A stretch of 64,000 nucleotides of DNA, taken from assembly GCF_006542665.1 (NCBI RefSeq), contig NZ_AP019735.1, positions 1,240,001 through 1,304,000 of the forward strand, in the 5' to 3' direction. The DNA comes from Alistipes communis (GTDB lineage: Bacteria > Bacteroidota > Bacteroidia > Bacteroidales > Rikenellaceae). The notes beneath the pieces were generated by a model. The model worked only from the letters and a program-made list of their open reading frames with translations, did not search any database and was not told the DNA's origin. This document shows positions 7,700 to 16,332 of the stretch, one piece after another. The translations under genes were made by a program, and so were the position numbers. Every line of letters starts with the position of its first letter. Within the stretch, counting starts at the first letter, position 1.

Positions 7700-8692
7700 T
7701 TAGTCTTTATCAAGTTTGTAAATAGATACGTCCATTCCGAACTTCAAGTTGAGCGAGGCGAGCAGCTCGTCGAGCTCCGTCAGCGACTTCTTGCCGAAGT
7801 TGCGGAACTTCAACAGGTCGTTGCGGTTCAGACGCACCAGGTCGCCCACCGTGTCGACATCGGCCGCTTTCAGGCAGTTGAGCGCGCGGACGCTCAGATC
7901 CTGATCCGACAGCTTGGTCTTCAACAGCTGGCGCATGTGCAATACGTCCTCGTCGAACTCCTCGGCACCGTTGCTGTCCTCCATGTTGAGCGTGATCTTC
8001 TCGTCGGAGAAGAGCATGAAGTGCTGAATGAGAATCTTAGCCGCCTCCTTCAACGCATCTTTCGGATGAATCGAACCGTCGGTAGTAATCTCCAAATTCA
8101 ATTTCTCGTAGTCGGTCTTCTGCTCCACACGATAGTTTTCGATCGAATACTTCACGTTCTTGATCGGCGTGAAGATCGAATCGATGGGGAGCGTACCGAA
8201 TTCGCACTCGGCAGGGGTATTCTCTTCTGCGGGAACGTAGCCGCGCCCCTTACCGATCGTAAGGGTGATCTGCATCTTGGTTCCCGGTGCGAGATGGCAA
8301 ATGACCAATTCGGGATTCAACACCTTGAAGAACGAAAGATAGTTCGAAATGTATCCTGCGGTCAGCTCCGTTACGCCCGCCACGTTGACCGACACCTTCT
8401 CGGCGTCCTGGTTGTCGACCGTACGGATGAAACGGATTTTTTTGAGATTCAGGATAATATCGATCATACCCTCCATCACCCCAGGGATAGCGGCAAACTC
8501 GTGGTCTACACCGGCTACTTTGACCGTCGTAATCGCATAACCCTCCAACGAAGAGAGCAGGATACGGCGCAAAGCGTTGCCGATGGTCATTCCGAATCCC
8601 GGCTCCAGCGGTCGGAACTCGAACTTCCCGAACGATGAAGTGGACTCAAGCATGATAACCTTTTCAGGTTTCTGGAATGCTAATATTGCCAT
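7700..8692 (-). CDS. rpoA: DNA-directed RNA polymerase subunit alpha
   Basis: The 330-residue alpha subunit nucleates assembly of RNA polymerase and contacts activators and upstream DNA. The N-terminal dimerisation domain contains GFGMTIGNALRRILLSSLEGYAI (shown in part), and the C-terminal domain has DQDLSVRALNCLKAADVDTV with NFGKKSLTELDELL, the two helix-hairpin-helix signatures. It lies between rpsD and rplQ in the normal alpha-operon order. Confidence 0.98.
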   Translation of the reverse strand: MAILAFQKPEKVIMLESTSSFGKFEFRPLEPGFGMTIGNALRRILLSSLEGYAITTVKVAGVDHEFAAIPGVMEGMIDIILNLKKIRFIRTVDNQDAEKVSVNVAGVTELTAGYISNYLSFFKVLNPELVICHLAPGTKMQITLTIGKGRGYVPAEENTPAECEFGTLPIDSIFTPIKNVKYSIENYRVEQKTDYEKLNLEITTDGSIHPKDALKEAAKILIQHFMLFSDEKITLNMEDSNGAEEFDEDVLHMRQLLKTKLSDQDLSVRALNCLKAADVDTVGDLVRLNRNDLLKFRNFGKKSLTELDELLASLNLKFGMDVSIYKLDKD

Positions 8693-8713
8693 AATGAATT
8701 TGTTGTTAAATTA

Positions 8714-9322
8714 CTACTTAGAGTACAACTCGACGATCAGCTGCTCTTTGATGTTTTCGGGAATCTCCTCGCGTTCGGGCTTCTGGAGGAACTTGCCACT
8801 CATCGTGGCGCCGTCCCATTCGAGCCATGCGTAACGGCTCTTCGAAGCTCCCGACAACGACTCGGCGATCACCTCCAAACTCTTCGACTTCTCGCGAACC
8901 GACACTACGTCGCCCACACGGAGCGAATACGACGGAATGTTCACCACATTGCCGTTGACGCAGATGTGACGGTGCGATACGAGCTGACGCGCAGCAGCGC
9001 GGGTCGGAGCGATACCTAAGCGGTAAACAACATTATCCAGACGGCATTCCAGCAACTTGAGCAGGTTCTCACCCGTGATGCCGCCCATGCGGGACGCAGC
9101 CTCGTAGGTACGGGCGAACTGCTTCTCCAGCAGCCCGTAGGTGTACTTCGCCTTCTGCTTCTCGCTGAGCTGCTCGCCGTACTCGGACACCTTCTTGCGC
9201 TTGCGCATCAGACCGTGCTGGCCGGGAGGGAAGTTACGCTTCTCGAGCACTTTGTCCGCACCATAAATAGCCTCGCCGAAACGACGGGCGATCTTCGATT
9301 TAGGTCCTATATATTTAGCCAT
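8714..9322 (-). CDS. rpsD: 30S ribosomal protein S4
   Basis: Primary binder of 16S rRNA, 202 residues. It starts MAKYIGPKSKIARRFGEAIY and contains the S4 RNA-binding domain (LDNVVYRLGIAPTRAAARQL, HRHICVNG). The N-terminal zinc cysteines of some S4 proteins are absent, so this is the C-minus form. S4 often autoregulates alpha-operon translation; no such element could be recognised here. Confidence 0.98.
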   Translation of the reverse strand: MAKYIGPKSKIARRFGEAIYGADKVLEKRNFPPGQHGLMRKRKKVSEYGEQLSEKQKAKYTYGLLEKQFARTYEAASRMGGITGENLLKLLECRLDNVVYRLGIAPTRAAARQLVSHRHICVNGNVVNIPSYSLRVGDVVSVREKSKSLEVIAESLSGASKSRYAWLEWDGATMSGKFLQKPEREEIPENIKEQLIVELYSK

Positions 9323-9375
9323 TGTTCTTAACTTTTTAAAAATCCTTTGATAGAAGTTACTTCACGCAGTCCCAC

Positions 9376-9765
9376 TTACACGCGGCGGCGGTTGGGAGCG
9401 CGGCAGCCGTTGTGCGGCATCGGCGTCACGTCGATGATCTCCGTCACTTCGATGCCCGCGCCGTGAATGGTGCGCACGGCCGACTCACGGCCGGCACCCG
9501 GTCCCTTGACATAGACCTTCACCTTGCGCAAACCCATATCATAGGCGACCTTCGCGCAGTCGGCGGCAGCCGTCTGAGCAGCATAGGGAGTATTTTTCTT
9601 CGAGCCGCGGAAACCCATCTTACCGGCCGAAGACCAGCTGATAACCTCACCCACCTCGTTCGTGAGGGTGATGATTACGTTGTTGAAAGTCGAGTGGACA
9701 AAAGCCATGCCCTGAGCACCCACCTTGACGACCTTCTTCTTAACTGTTCCAGTTTTCTTTGCCAT
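9376..9765 (-). CDS. rpsK: 30S ribosomal protein S11
   Basis: A 129-residue protein of the 30S platform contacting mRNA near the E site. Diagnostic segments are FVHSTFNNVIITLTNEVG, VYVKGPGAGRESAVRTI and the C-terminal PHNGCRAPNRRRV. It lies 15 bases after rpsM. Confidence 0.98.
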   Translation of the reverse strand: MAKKTGTVKKKVVKVGAQGMAFVHSTFNNVIITLTNEVGEVISWSSAGKMGFRGSKKNTPYAAQTAAADCAKVAYDMGLRKVKVYVKGPGAGRESAVRTIHGAGIEVTEIIDVTPMPHNGCRAPNRRRV

Positions 9766-9780
9766 AACTCTCTTCTGCTA

Positions 9781-10161
9781 TTACTTAGTTGCCTTTTTCT
9801 TGTTTGCGACCGTCTTCTTGCGGCCCTTGCGGGTGCGCGCATTGTTCTTGGTGCTCTGACCGCGAACGGGAAGACCCAAACGGTGACGGATACCGCGATA
9901 GCAGCCGATGTCCATCAGACGTTTGATGTTGAGCTGAACCAGCGAGCGGCATTCGCCCTCGACCTTGATGCCCAGTTCGGCAATTTTCGAACGAATGGCG
10001 CTCACCTGCTCGTCGTTCCAGTCCTGAACCTTCACATCGTAGCTGATACCTGCCTCGTCGAGAATTTTACGGGCGGTCGAACGGCCTATACCGTAGATAT
10101 AGGTCAGGCCGATCTCACCGCGTTTGTTTTTTGGTAAATCTACACCAACTATACGTGCCAT
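9781..10161 (-). CDS. rpsM: 30S ribosomal protein S13
   Basis: A 126-residue protein of the 30S head that contacts P-site tRNA through its basic tail. It starts MARIVGVDLPKNKRGEIGLT and carries the H2TH region YGIGRSTARKILDEAGI and the GIRHRLGLPVRGQSTKNNAR motif. It follows rpmJ as usual. Confidence 0.98.
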   Translation of the reverse strand: MARIVGVDLPKNKRGEIGLTYIYGIGRSTARKILDEAGISYDVKVQDWNDEQVSAIRSKIAELGIKVEGECRSLVQLNIKRLMDIGCYRGIRHRLGLPVRGQSTKNNARTRKGRKKTVANKKKATK

Positions 10162-10193
10162 AAATTACTTTCTTTCTGATTAATCGTTAAAAA

Positions 10194-10310
10194 TTACCCC
10201 TGGCGCATTTTGAATTTGGGATTCTTCTTGCAAATCACGTAGAGTTTCCCCTTACGCTTGACGATCTTGCAATCCTCGCTACGCTTCTTGATTGATGCTT
10301 TTACTTTCAT
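10194..10310 (-). CDS. rpmJ: 50S ribosomal protein L36
   Basis: A 38-residue protein read from ATG at 10310 to TAA at 10194: it begins MKVKASIKKRSEDCKIV and ends KNPKFKMRQG. Only two Cys (14 and 27) of the usual C-C-C-H zinc site remain and the His is replaced, so it is a zinc-independent form. It lies between infA and rpsM in canonical order. Confidence 0.93.
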   Translation of the reverse strand: MKVKASIKKRSEDCKIVKRKGKLYVICKKNPKFKMRQG

Positions 10311-10331
10311 GATTTTCAAGCAATCTTTTGG

Positions 10332-10550
10332 TTATTTGTACCTGAAAGAGATCCGCCCCTTCGACAGATCGTAGGGGGTCATCTCCACTTTTACCTTATC
10401 CCCGGGAAGAATCTTGATGTAGTGCATCCGCATCTTCCCCGAGATATGAGCGGTGATTACGTGGCCGTTGTCCAGCTCGACGCGGAACATCGCGTTCGAC
10501 AGCGCCTCGATAATCGTACCGTCTCGTTCAATCGCAGTCTGTTTTGCCAT
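10332..10550 (-). CDS. infA: translation initiation factor IF-1
   Basis: A 72-residue single S1/OB-fold protein that occupies the 30S A site during initiation. It begins MAKQTAIERDGTIIEALSNA, contains MFRVELDNGHVITAHISGKM and ends KGRISFRYK, all canonical. It lies between map and rpmJ. Confidence 0.98.
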   Translation of the reverse strand: MAKQTAIERDGTIIEALSNAMFRVELDNGHVITAHISGKMRMHYIKILPGDKVKVEMTPYDLSKGRISFRYK

Positions 10551-10565
10551 AGAGTCTTTTCTTGC

Positions 10566-11342
10566 TTACTTGTTAATTGCCTCCTCGATAATACTGAAAT
10601 CGGTCAGGACATCCGCGCCGCCCTTGCGCACAGCCACCGCGAACTCGTAATGAGCCGCCGGCTTGCGATCGCGCGTACGCACCGTCCATCCGTCGGGTTC
10701 GAATACCACCGCTCGGGTTCCCATGTTGATCATGGGTTCGATACAGATGACCATGCCCTCGCGGAGCAGGGGTCCTCTGCCGCGGGCGCCGTAGTTCGGA
10801 ACACCGGGGTCTTCGTGCATCTTCCGACCCAAACCGTGTCCCTCCAACTCGCGCACCACGCCGTAGCCGAATTTTTCGGCATACTCCTGCACGGCCGCCG
10901 AGATATCGCCTACGCGATTTCCCGCCCTGGCCTGTGCCGTACCTTTATAAAGAGCCTCTTTGGTGACTTCCATGAGCTGTTTCACCTCGTCGGAAACGGC
11001 TCCTACGGCAAACGTGTAGGCCGAATCACCAACAAACCCCTTCATAAATGTACCGCAATCCACCGAAACGATGTCGCCCTCTTTGAGAACCTGCGACGTC
11101 GACGGAATACCGTGGACCACCTGCTCGTTGACCGAAATGCACAACGATGCCGGATAGCCCTGATACCCCAGAAAAGCCGGAACTGCTCCGTGGGAACGGA
11201 TAAACTCCTCGCCGATGCGATCCAGCTCCTTGGTCGTGACGCCGGGCCGTATGTGGCGCCCCACTTCGGCCAGCGTCCGGCTCACGAGAAGGTTGTTCTC
11301 GCGGAGCAGTTCGATCTCTTCTTCGTTCTTTAAGTATATCAT
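10566..11342 (-). CDS. map: type I methionine aminopeptidase
   Basis: Removes the initiator Met from nascent proteins and uses two metal ions. The 258-residue form starts MIYLKNEEEIELLRENN; a TTG nine bases earlier (11351) is possible but less likely. Metal-ligand context is visible: VSVDCGTFMKGFVGDSAYTF (Asp pair), GHGLGRKMHEDPGVPNYG (His), and IEPMINMG and HYEFAVAV (Glu residues). It is cotranscribed between secY and infA as in other bacteria. Confidence 0.97.
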   Translation of the reverse strand: MIYLKNEEEIELLRENNLLVSRTLAEVGRHIRPGVTTKELDRIGEEFIRSHGAVPAFLGYQGYPASLCISVNEQVVHGIPSTSQVLKEGDIVSVDCGTFMKGFVGDSAYTFAVGAVSDEVKQLMEVTKEALYKGTAQARAGNRVGDISAAVQEYAEKFGYGVVRELEGHGLGRKMHEDPGVPNYGARGRGPLLREGMVICIEPMINMGTRAVVFEPDGWTVRTRDRKPAAHYEFAVAVRKGGADVLTDFSIIEEAINK

Positions 11343-11371
11343 TCGGTTCAAAAACTCCTACGAACAAACAA

Positions 11372-12757
11372 TTAGTGGCGCCCCTGGATGCGTCCGGTCT
11401 TCATCAGGCCGTCGTAATGACGCATCAAGAGGTGGCTCTCTATCTGCTTGAGAGTGTCGAGGATCACGCCGACCATGATCAGCAGCGACGTACCGCCGTA
11501 GAAATAGGCGAAGGCCTGCTGCACGTTGAGGAACTTCATCGCCAGCGCGGGCAGAATCGCCACGATGGCCAGGAAGAACGAACCCGGAAGGGTGATCCGC
11601 GTCATGATGGTGTCGATGTAGTTCACCGTCTGCTTGCCCGGTTTGACACCCGGGATAAAGCCGCCGTTGCGCTTCATGTCGTCCGCCATCATTTGAGGAT
11701 TGACGATGATCGCCGTATAAAAATAGGTGAAGGCGATCACCAGCACGGCAAGCGTAAAGTTGTACCAGAAGCCCGTCATGTCGGCGAAGGCGCCGGCGAA
11801 GCCCGGGGCGATCTTGGTAAAGAGCATCGGAATGAACATCAATGCCTGCGCGAAGATGATGGGCATCACATTCGCGGCATTCATTTTCAGAGGGATGTAC
11901 TGACGTACGCCTCCGTACTGTTTGTTGCCGATGATACGCTTTGCATACTGGACAGGCACCTTGCGGACGGCCTGCACCAGTGCGATTGTTGCCATAAATA
12001 CCAGCGCGAGCAGCACCAGCTCCAGGATAATCATGATCGCGCTGCCGTCCGACGTCTGGAAACGCGCGTTGACCTCGGCCAACAGGGCGTGCGGCAGACG
12101 GGCCACGATACCGATCATGATGATGAGCGAAATGCCGTTCCCGATACCCTTGTCGGTGATCTTCTCTCCGAGCCACATGATGAACATGGTGCCGGCGATC
12201 AGGATCACCGTGGCGTAGACCACGAACCAGAACGAGTGGCCGTAGATGAACGCCGTGGCAGGCAATGTATGGAACAAGTTAGCGACATACGCCGGTCCCT
12301 GGATTGCGAGGACGACAATCGTGAGGAAGCGTGTCCACTGATTCATTTTGCGGCGCCCGCTCTCGCCCTCCTTCTGCATCTTCTGGAAGTAGGGAATCAT
12401 GATTCCCATCAACTGGATGATGATCGAAGCGGTGATGTAGGGCATTACTCCGAGTGCGAAAATGGCGGCATTGCCAAATGCACCGCCGGAGAATACGTCC
12501 AACAGGCCGAGCAGGCTGTTGTCGCTCATCTGGTTGGCCAATGCCGACCCCTCGCCCAGGGCGTTGGGGTTGATACCCGGAATAACCACAAAACTGCCCA
12601 AGCGATATACGAGAAGGAGGCCCAGCGTGTAGAGAATACGTTTGCGCAGCTCCTCGATCTTGTATATGTTCTTGAGGGTTTCGACTAACTTTTTGTTGGT
12701 CGCCATGAGCGCCACGATGACGATCAGGACGATACCAACGGCGATGTAGTGATTCAT
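11372..12757 (-). CDS. secY: protein translocase subunit SecY
   Basis: Channel-forming subunit of the Sec translocon, with ten core membrane segments. Diagnostic parts are NIYKIEELRKRILYTLGLLL near the N-terminus, the plug region GSFVVIPGINPNALG, and RLPHALLAEV. From 12757 the protein has 461 residues with an extra hydrophobic stretch (MNHYIAVGIVLIVIVALMA) before the usual start. A conventional start would be the Met at 12706 (444 residues). The AT-rich sequence before 12757 and tight gene packing favour the longer form, but this is undecided. Confidence 0.95.
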   Translation of the reverse strand: MNHYIAVGIVLIVIVALMATNKKLVETLKNIYKIEELRKRILYTLGLLLVYRLGSFVVIPGINPNALGEGSALANQMSDNSLLGLLDVFSGGAFGNAAIFALGVMPYITASIIIQLMGIMIPYFQKMQKEGESGRRKMNQWTRFLTIVVLAIQGPAYVANLFHTLPATAFIYGHSFWFVVYATVILIAGTMFIMWLGEKITDKGIGNGISLIIMIGIVARLPHALLAEVNARFQTSDGSAIMIILELVLLALVFMATIALVQAVRKVPVQYAKRIIGNKQYGGVRQYIPLKMNAANVMPIIFAQALMFIPMLFTKIAPGFAGAFADMTGFWYNFTLAVLVIAFTYFYTAIIVNPQMMADDMKRNGGFIPGVKPGKQTVNYIDTIMTRITLPGSFFLAIVAILPALAMKFLNVQQAFAYFYGGTSLLIMVGVILDTLKQIESHLLMRHYDGLMKTGRIQGRH

Positions 12758-12781
12758 AAATATAGGTTTAGGAGGGTTCCA

Positions 12782-13228
12782 CTAGATCTTCTCCACGCTG
12801 CCGCCGGCAGCTACGATAGCCGCCTCGGCACTCTTGGAGAACGCATGTGCCTTCACCGCCAGCCCCTTCGACAGCGTACCGTTACCCAAAATCTTCACCT
12901 TGTCGTTCGACGATACGAATCCGGCCGAAACCAGCGCCTCGAAATCGACGGCCGCGAGTTCCTTCTTCGCAGCCAGCTCATCGAGCGTCGAGAGGTTGAT
13001 GGCCTTGTACTCCACACGCTTCAGGTTCGTGAAACCGAACTTCGGCAGACGGCGCTGCAACGGCATCTGACCGCCCTCGAAACCGAGCTTCGACTTGTAG
13101 CCCGAACGCGACTGAGCACCCTTGTTACCGCGGCCCGAATAGCCGCCGCGACCCGAACCGGCACCGCGGCCGACACGCTTGTCGTGGTGTGTAGCGCCTT
13201 TTGCGGGTTTGAGATTATGTAATTCCAT
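12782..13228 (-). CDS. rplO: 50S ribosomal protein L15
   Basis: A 148-residue late-assembly 23S rRNA binder. It begins MELHNLKPAKGATHHDKRVG, has the Gly/Arg-rich extension GRGAGSGRGGYSGRGNKG and the GFEGGQMPLQRRLPKFGF motif. It lies between rpmD and secY. Confidence 0.98.
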   Translation of the reverse strand: MELHNLKPAKGATHHDKRVGRGAGSGRGGYSGRGNKGAQSRSGYKSKLGFEGGQMPLQRRLPKFGFTNLKRVEYKAINLSTLDELAAKKELAAVDFEALVSAGFVSSNDKVKILGNGTLSKGLAVKAHAFSKSAEAAIVAAGGSVEKI

Positions 13229-13253
13229 TGTTGTGAATTCGAATGTGTTAGAC

Positions 13254-13436
13254 TTATTTTACCTCCTCGATCTTCACGAGGTGCTTTACGCGATCGAGCA
13301 TCCCCTTGATGATGACCGAATCGCTGTGTTCCACGCTCTGGTTAATCTTTTTCAGACCCAAAGCATCGAGGTTCTTGCGCTGCTGTGCCGAGGCACCGAT
13401 GCGGCTCTTGACCTGAGTGATCTTCAATGTTGCCAT
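13254..13436 (-). CDS. rpmD: 50S ribosomal protein L30
   Basis: A 60-residue protein starting MATLKITQVKSRIGASAQQR; the upstream in-frame ATG at 13451 would overlap the spacer after rpsE and is not needed. KNLDALGLKKINQSV and the C-terminal MLDRVKHLVKIEEV are typical of bacterial L30. It lies between rpsE and rplO. Confidence 0.96.
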   Translation of the reverse strand: MATLKITQVKSRIGASAQQRKNLDALGLKKINQSVEHSDSVIIKGMLDRVKHLVKIEEVK

Positions 13437-13453
13437 GATTTGCGTTTTCAAAA

Positions 13454-13972
13454 TTAACCGTTAAACACCTTGCTCATCGAGATCCCGCGCACCTGAGCCA
13501 CGCTGTAAGCGTCGCGCAGCTCGCACAGAGCGGCGATGGTCGCCTTCACGAGGTTGTGGGGGTTCGACGACCCCTTGCTCTTGGCCAGCACGTTCTTCAC
13601 GCCTACCGACTCCAACACGGCACGCATGGCACCGCCGGCGATGATACCCGTACCGGGAGCGGCCGGACGAATCATCACCTGCGAACCGCCGAAACGCATC
13701 TCCTGCTTGTGGGGAATCGTACCGTTGATGACCGGCACCTTGATGAGGTTCTTCTTGGCATCCTCGACACCCTTGGCGATGGCCGCCTGCACCTCCGAAG
13801 CCTTACCCAGACCGTAGCCCACGACGCCGTTTTCGTTACCCACGACGACGATCGCCGAAAAGCTGAATGTACGACCACCCTTCGTTACCTTGGTAACACG
13901 CTGGATGCTTACGAGCCGGTCTTTAAGCTCGAGGTCGCTTGTACGCACTTTCTTTATGTTCGTATTTGACAT
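13454..13972 (-). CDS. rpsE: 30S ribosomal protein S5
   Basis: A 172-residue protein involved in decoding accuracy and mRNA unwinding at the entry channel. The N-terminal double-stranded RNA-binding fold shows LKDRLVSIQRVTKVTKGGRT and FSFSAIVVVGNENGVVGYGL, and the C-terminal part reads PAAPGTGIIAGGAMRAVLES. It lies between rplR and rpmD. Confidence 0.98.
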   Translation of the reverse strand: MSNTNIKKVRTSDLELKDRLVSIQRVTKVTKGGRTFSFSAIVVVGNENGVVGYGLGKASEVQAAIAKGVEDAKKNLIKVPVINGTIPHKQEMRFGGSQVMIRPAAPGTGIIAGGAMRAVLESVGVKNVLAKSKGSSNPHNLVKATIAALCELRDAYSVAQVRGISMSKVFNG

Positions 13973-13977
13973 ATCGC

Positions 13978-14340
13978 TTAGAATTTAAGACCGCCTTCAC
14001 GTGCGGCATCCGCTAACACTTTAACTCGTCCGTGATACAGATATCCGTTGCGGTCGAACGCCACGGTCGAGATACCCTTTTCGACAGCACGCTGCGCGGC
14101 CAGTTTTCCGACCAGCGCCGCGACTTCGCACTTGTTCTTGCCCGCCGCCGCTTCGGCAACCTCCTTGTCCAGCGAGGAAGCCGCCGCCAGCGTAGTGCCT
14201 GCGAGGTCATCAATGAACTGCACGTAGATCTGCTTGTTGCTACGGTAGACAGTCATACGAGGCTGAGCCTGCGTACCGCTCACGATCTTGCGGATACGCA
14301 TCTTGATACGCTCTCTTCTTTCGATTTTATTCAATGACAT
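13978..14340 (-). CDS. rplR: 50S ribosomal protein L18
   Basis: A 120-residue 5S rRNA binder. RRERIKMRIRKIVSGTQAQP, RMTVYRSNKQIYVQFIDDLA and FDRNGYLYHGRVKVLADAAR are family motifs. It starts 18 bases after rplF and is followed 5 bases later by rpsE. Confidence 0.98.
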   Translation of the reverse strand: MSLNKIERRERIKMRIRKIVSGTQAQPRMTVYRSNKQIYVQFIDDLAGTTLAAASSLDKEVAEAAAGKNKCEVAALVGKLAAQRAVEKGISTVAFDRNGYLYHGRVKVLADAAREGGLKF

Positions 14341-14358
14341 AGCTGATTTCGGTTTTTA

Positions 14359-14946
14359 CTATTTAGCACCTGCCGACTTGCCGGCCTTGCGACGCAGAAC
14401 TTCGCCTACGAACTTGATACCCTTGCCCTTGTACGGCTCCGGCTTGCGCAGCGAGCGGATCTTGGCAGCCACCTGGCCGATGAGCTGCTTGTCGATGCTT
14501 TTGAGTGTGACGATCGGGTTTCCTTTCTTCTCCGTAACGGCCGTGGCGGTCACTTCGGGCGGCAGCATCAGATACGTGTCGTGCGAGTAACCCAGGCTCA
14601 TTTCGAGAATGTTGCCCTTGACTTCGGCCTTGAAACCGACGCCCACGAGCTCCTGTTTGATTTCGTAACCTTTCGATACGCCGACGACCATGTTGTTGAT
14701 CAGCGCACGATACAGACCGTGCAGCGAGCGGTGACGCGGCTGGTTGGTCGGACGCGATACGAGCACGGCAGGAACCTCCTTGCCGGTGTGTACCTCGGTG
14801 TGGGTGCCTACCTCGACCTTGATGTCCGAATCAACCTTCTGACTCAGTGTCCCAAGAGGCCCTTTCACGCTTACCACGTTGTCGGGCGATACCGTGACGG
14901 TCACGCCGGCGGGCAAGTTTACAGGTAATTTACCAATTCTTGACAT
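14359..14946 (-). CDS. rplF: 50S ribosomal protein L6
   Basis: A 195-residue protein near the GTPase centre with two repeated domains. It begins MSRIGKLPVNLPAGVTVTV and ends with RKPEPYKGKGIKFVGEVLRR plus a short basic tail. Length is slightly above the usual 178-184 because of this tail and a small loop. It lies between rpsH and rplR. Confidence 0.98.
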   Translation of the reverse strand: MSRIGKLPVNLPAGVTVTVSPDNVVSVKGPLGTLSQKVDSDIKVEVGTHTEVHTGKEVPAVLVSRPTNQPRHRSLHGLYRALINNMVVGVSKGYEIKQELVGVGFKAEVKGNILEMSLGYSHDTYLMLPPEVTATAVTEKKGNPIVTLKSIDKQLIGQVAAKIRSLRKPEPYKGKGIKFVGEVLRRKAGKSAGAK

Positions 14947-14995
14947 TTGTACTAAGTTGTTTAATTAAAAATTCCAGTTTCCGGTTGCACCGCCC

Positions 14996-15394
14996 TTAGA
15001 AGACGTAGCACAGCACCTCGCCGCCGACGTTCTCCTTGCGCGCCTTCGCATCGGTCATGATCCCCTTCGAAGTCGAAAGGATGGCGATGCCCAGGCCGTT
15101 GAGTACGCGGGGCATCTCAGCCACCGACGCATACTTGCGCAGACCCGGACGGCTCACGCGTTTGAGCCCCTTGATGGCGTTGCATTTGTTCTGGGCATTC
15201 CATTTCAGCGCGATCTTGATCGAAGGGTGGCCCTTCTCATCGGTGTCGAACTTGTAAGCGAGGATGTAGCCCTGCTCGTAGAGAATCTTGGTGATCTCCT
15301 GTTTAATTTTGGAACCGGGAGCTTCAACCACCTTGTGGTTGGCTTTCACCGCGTTTCTAATTCTGGTCAGAAAGTCCGCAATAGGATCAGTCAT
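14996..15394 (-). CDS. rpsH: 30S ribosomal protein S8
   Basis: A 132-residue primary 16S rRNA binder and, in many bacteria, translational repressor of the spc operon. It begins MTDPIADFLTRIRNAVKANH and ends STSKGIMTDAKARKENVGGE plus VLCYVF. It is unusually separated from rpsN by 938 bases and appears to have its own promoter at 15532-15539. Confidence 0.98.
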   Translation of the reverse strand: MTDPIADFLTRIRNAVKANHKVVEAPGSKIKQEITKILYEQGYILAYKFDTDEKGHPSIKIALKWNAQNKCNAIKGLKRVSRPGLRKYASVAEMPRVLNGLGIAILSTSKGIMTDAKARKENVGGEVLCYVF

Positions 15395-15531
15395 GATAAT
15401 TAGAAGTTAAAATTAAAAAAATAAAAGTTTGTCGTTAAAATTTGTAAGTCAGCGTCTTACGACATCTAACCGTCGCCCGCGTCCTCGTTTTCCGCTTCCC
15501 GCGCATACGCATACCGCGCACGACAAGCGCG

Positions 15532-15539
15532 CAAATATA
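15532..15539 (-). promoter_or_regulatory. internal promoter -7 box upstream of rpsH
   Basis: TATATTTG on the minus strand is an exact TAnnTTTG match in an AT-rich island. Transcription would give an rpsH leader of about 135 bases, so the lower half of the ribosomal cluster may be a separate transcription unit. Confidence 0.5.
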
Positions 15540-16289
15540 CGCATAAAATCCGGAATAAACTAATAATCAGCCCGTTTTTTGCCGATTTCCGCCCGTGCCG
15601 TTATCCGGAACAGAATCCCTTGCATCCGACCGTGCCGTCATGGTGTCGCGACGTGCCGTCATGCCGTGGATCCGTTCCGCGCCGCCGCGCCCCCGATCCG
15701 AAAGCCGCCGGTCTATACGGACAATGTTAGCACACGCATCGTGAACTAACATATCCGTACGGAACAGCCTGCCGTAAAACCGCCTTTCGGGCGGTTCGCC
15801 TCAGCGAACGGCTCCCGCTTCCGACACCGGAACCCGAAGACCGTCGGGGGATTCGCCCCGTCCGCTTCGTTCCGGCCTCTCCGGAGCACCTCCGCACGGG
15901 ATTCCGTAACCCGATGCCGAATCTTTCGTCGACGTCCGCCACCGCGAAGTTACCGTCAATCGGACGGCACTTTCCCCGGTTTTGCGACCTCTCCTACACG
16001 GATTCCGCACCCGTATAAGGCTCAACACTTCCGAAACCGGCTCCGACGGAAATCCGGCAAAAGACGTCTCCATTTTTCACGGACTATCTCCGCCTCCTCA
16101 ACGCCTTCTCCGTCTCTCCTTATCCGTCACTCCCGACGGATCGTCGCTGCGGCACGTCCTTTCGGACCCGCTCTTGCGGCGGCACTCCGATGCGGAGGTC
16201 GCCTCTCGGCCCCCTCCTCTCGCGCCGCACCGCATCCGGTTTCACAGGCTATGGCACCCTCGGTGCTTGAACCTCGTTTATCAGGAACA
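15540..16289. other. long non-coding gap inside the ribosomal cluster
   Basis: GC-rich sequence between rpsN and rpsH. Open frames here are short, overlapping and Arg/Ser/Pro-rich, with no recognisable protein. A partly palindromic 29-base element is at 15724-15752 (ATGTTAG arms around CACG/CGTG). No dispersed repeat copy, tRNA or mobile element was seen. Confidence 0.6.
15724..15752. promoter_or_regulatory. imperfect palindrome in the rpsN-rpsH gap
   Basis: ATGTTAG, two bases, CACG, CAT, CGTG, two bases, CTAACAT: eleven paired positions per arm around a 3-base centre with a 2-base internal mismatch. It could be an operator or an RNA hairpin; its role is unknown. Confidence 0.4.
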
Positions 16290-16324
16290 TCCGATCCGGC
16301 GCAGAGCATCTGCGCCGGATCGGA
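16290..16324 (-). terminator. strong hairpin just after rpsN
   Basis: A perfect 16-bp stem (16290-16305 with 16309-16324) and 3-base loop lie 8 bases beyond the rpsN stop. The minus-strand sequence after it (TGTTCCTGATAAACG) has no long T run, so it may be a terminator of moderate strength or an RNA-stabilising hairpin. Confidence 0.6.
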
Positions 16325-16332
16325 CGAATATA

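Noticed and set aside
15567..16073. Short overlapping frames in the rpsN-rpsH gap
   Set aside because: Arg/Ser/Gly-rich with no domain, and frames conflict with each other.
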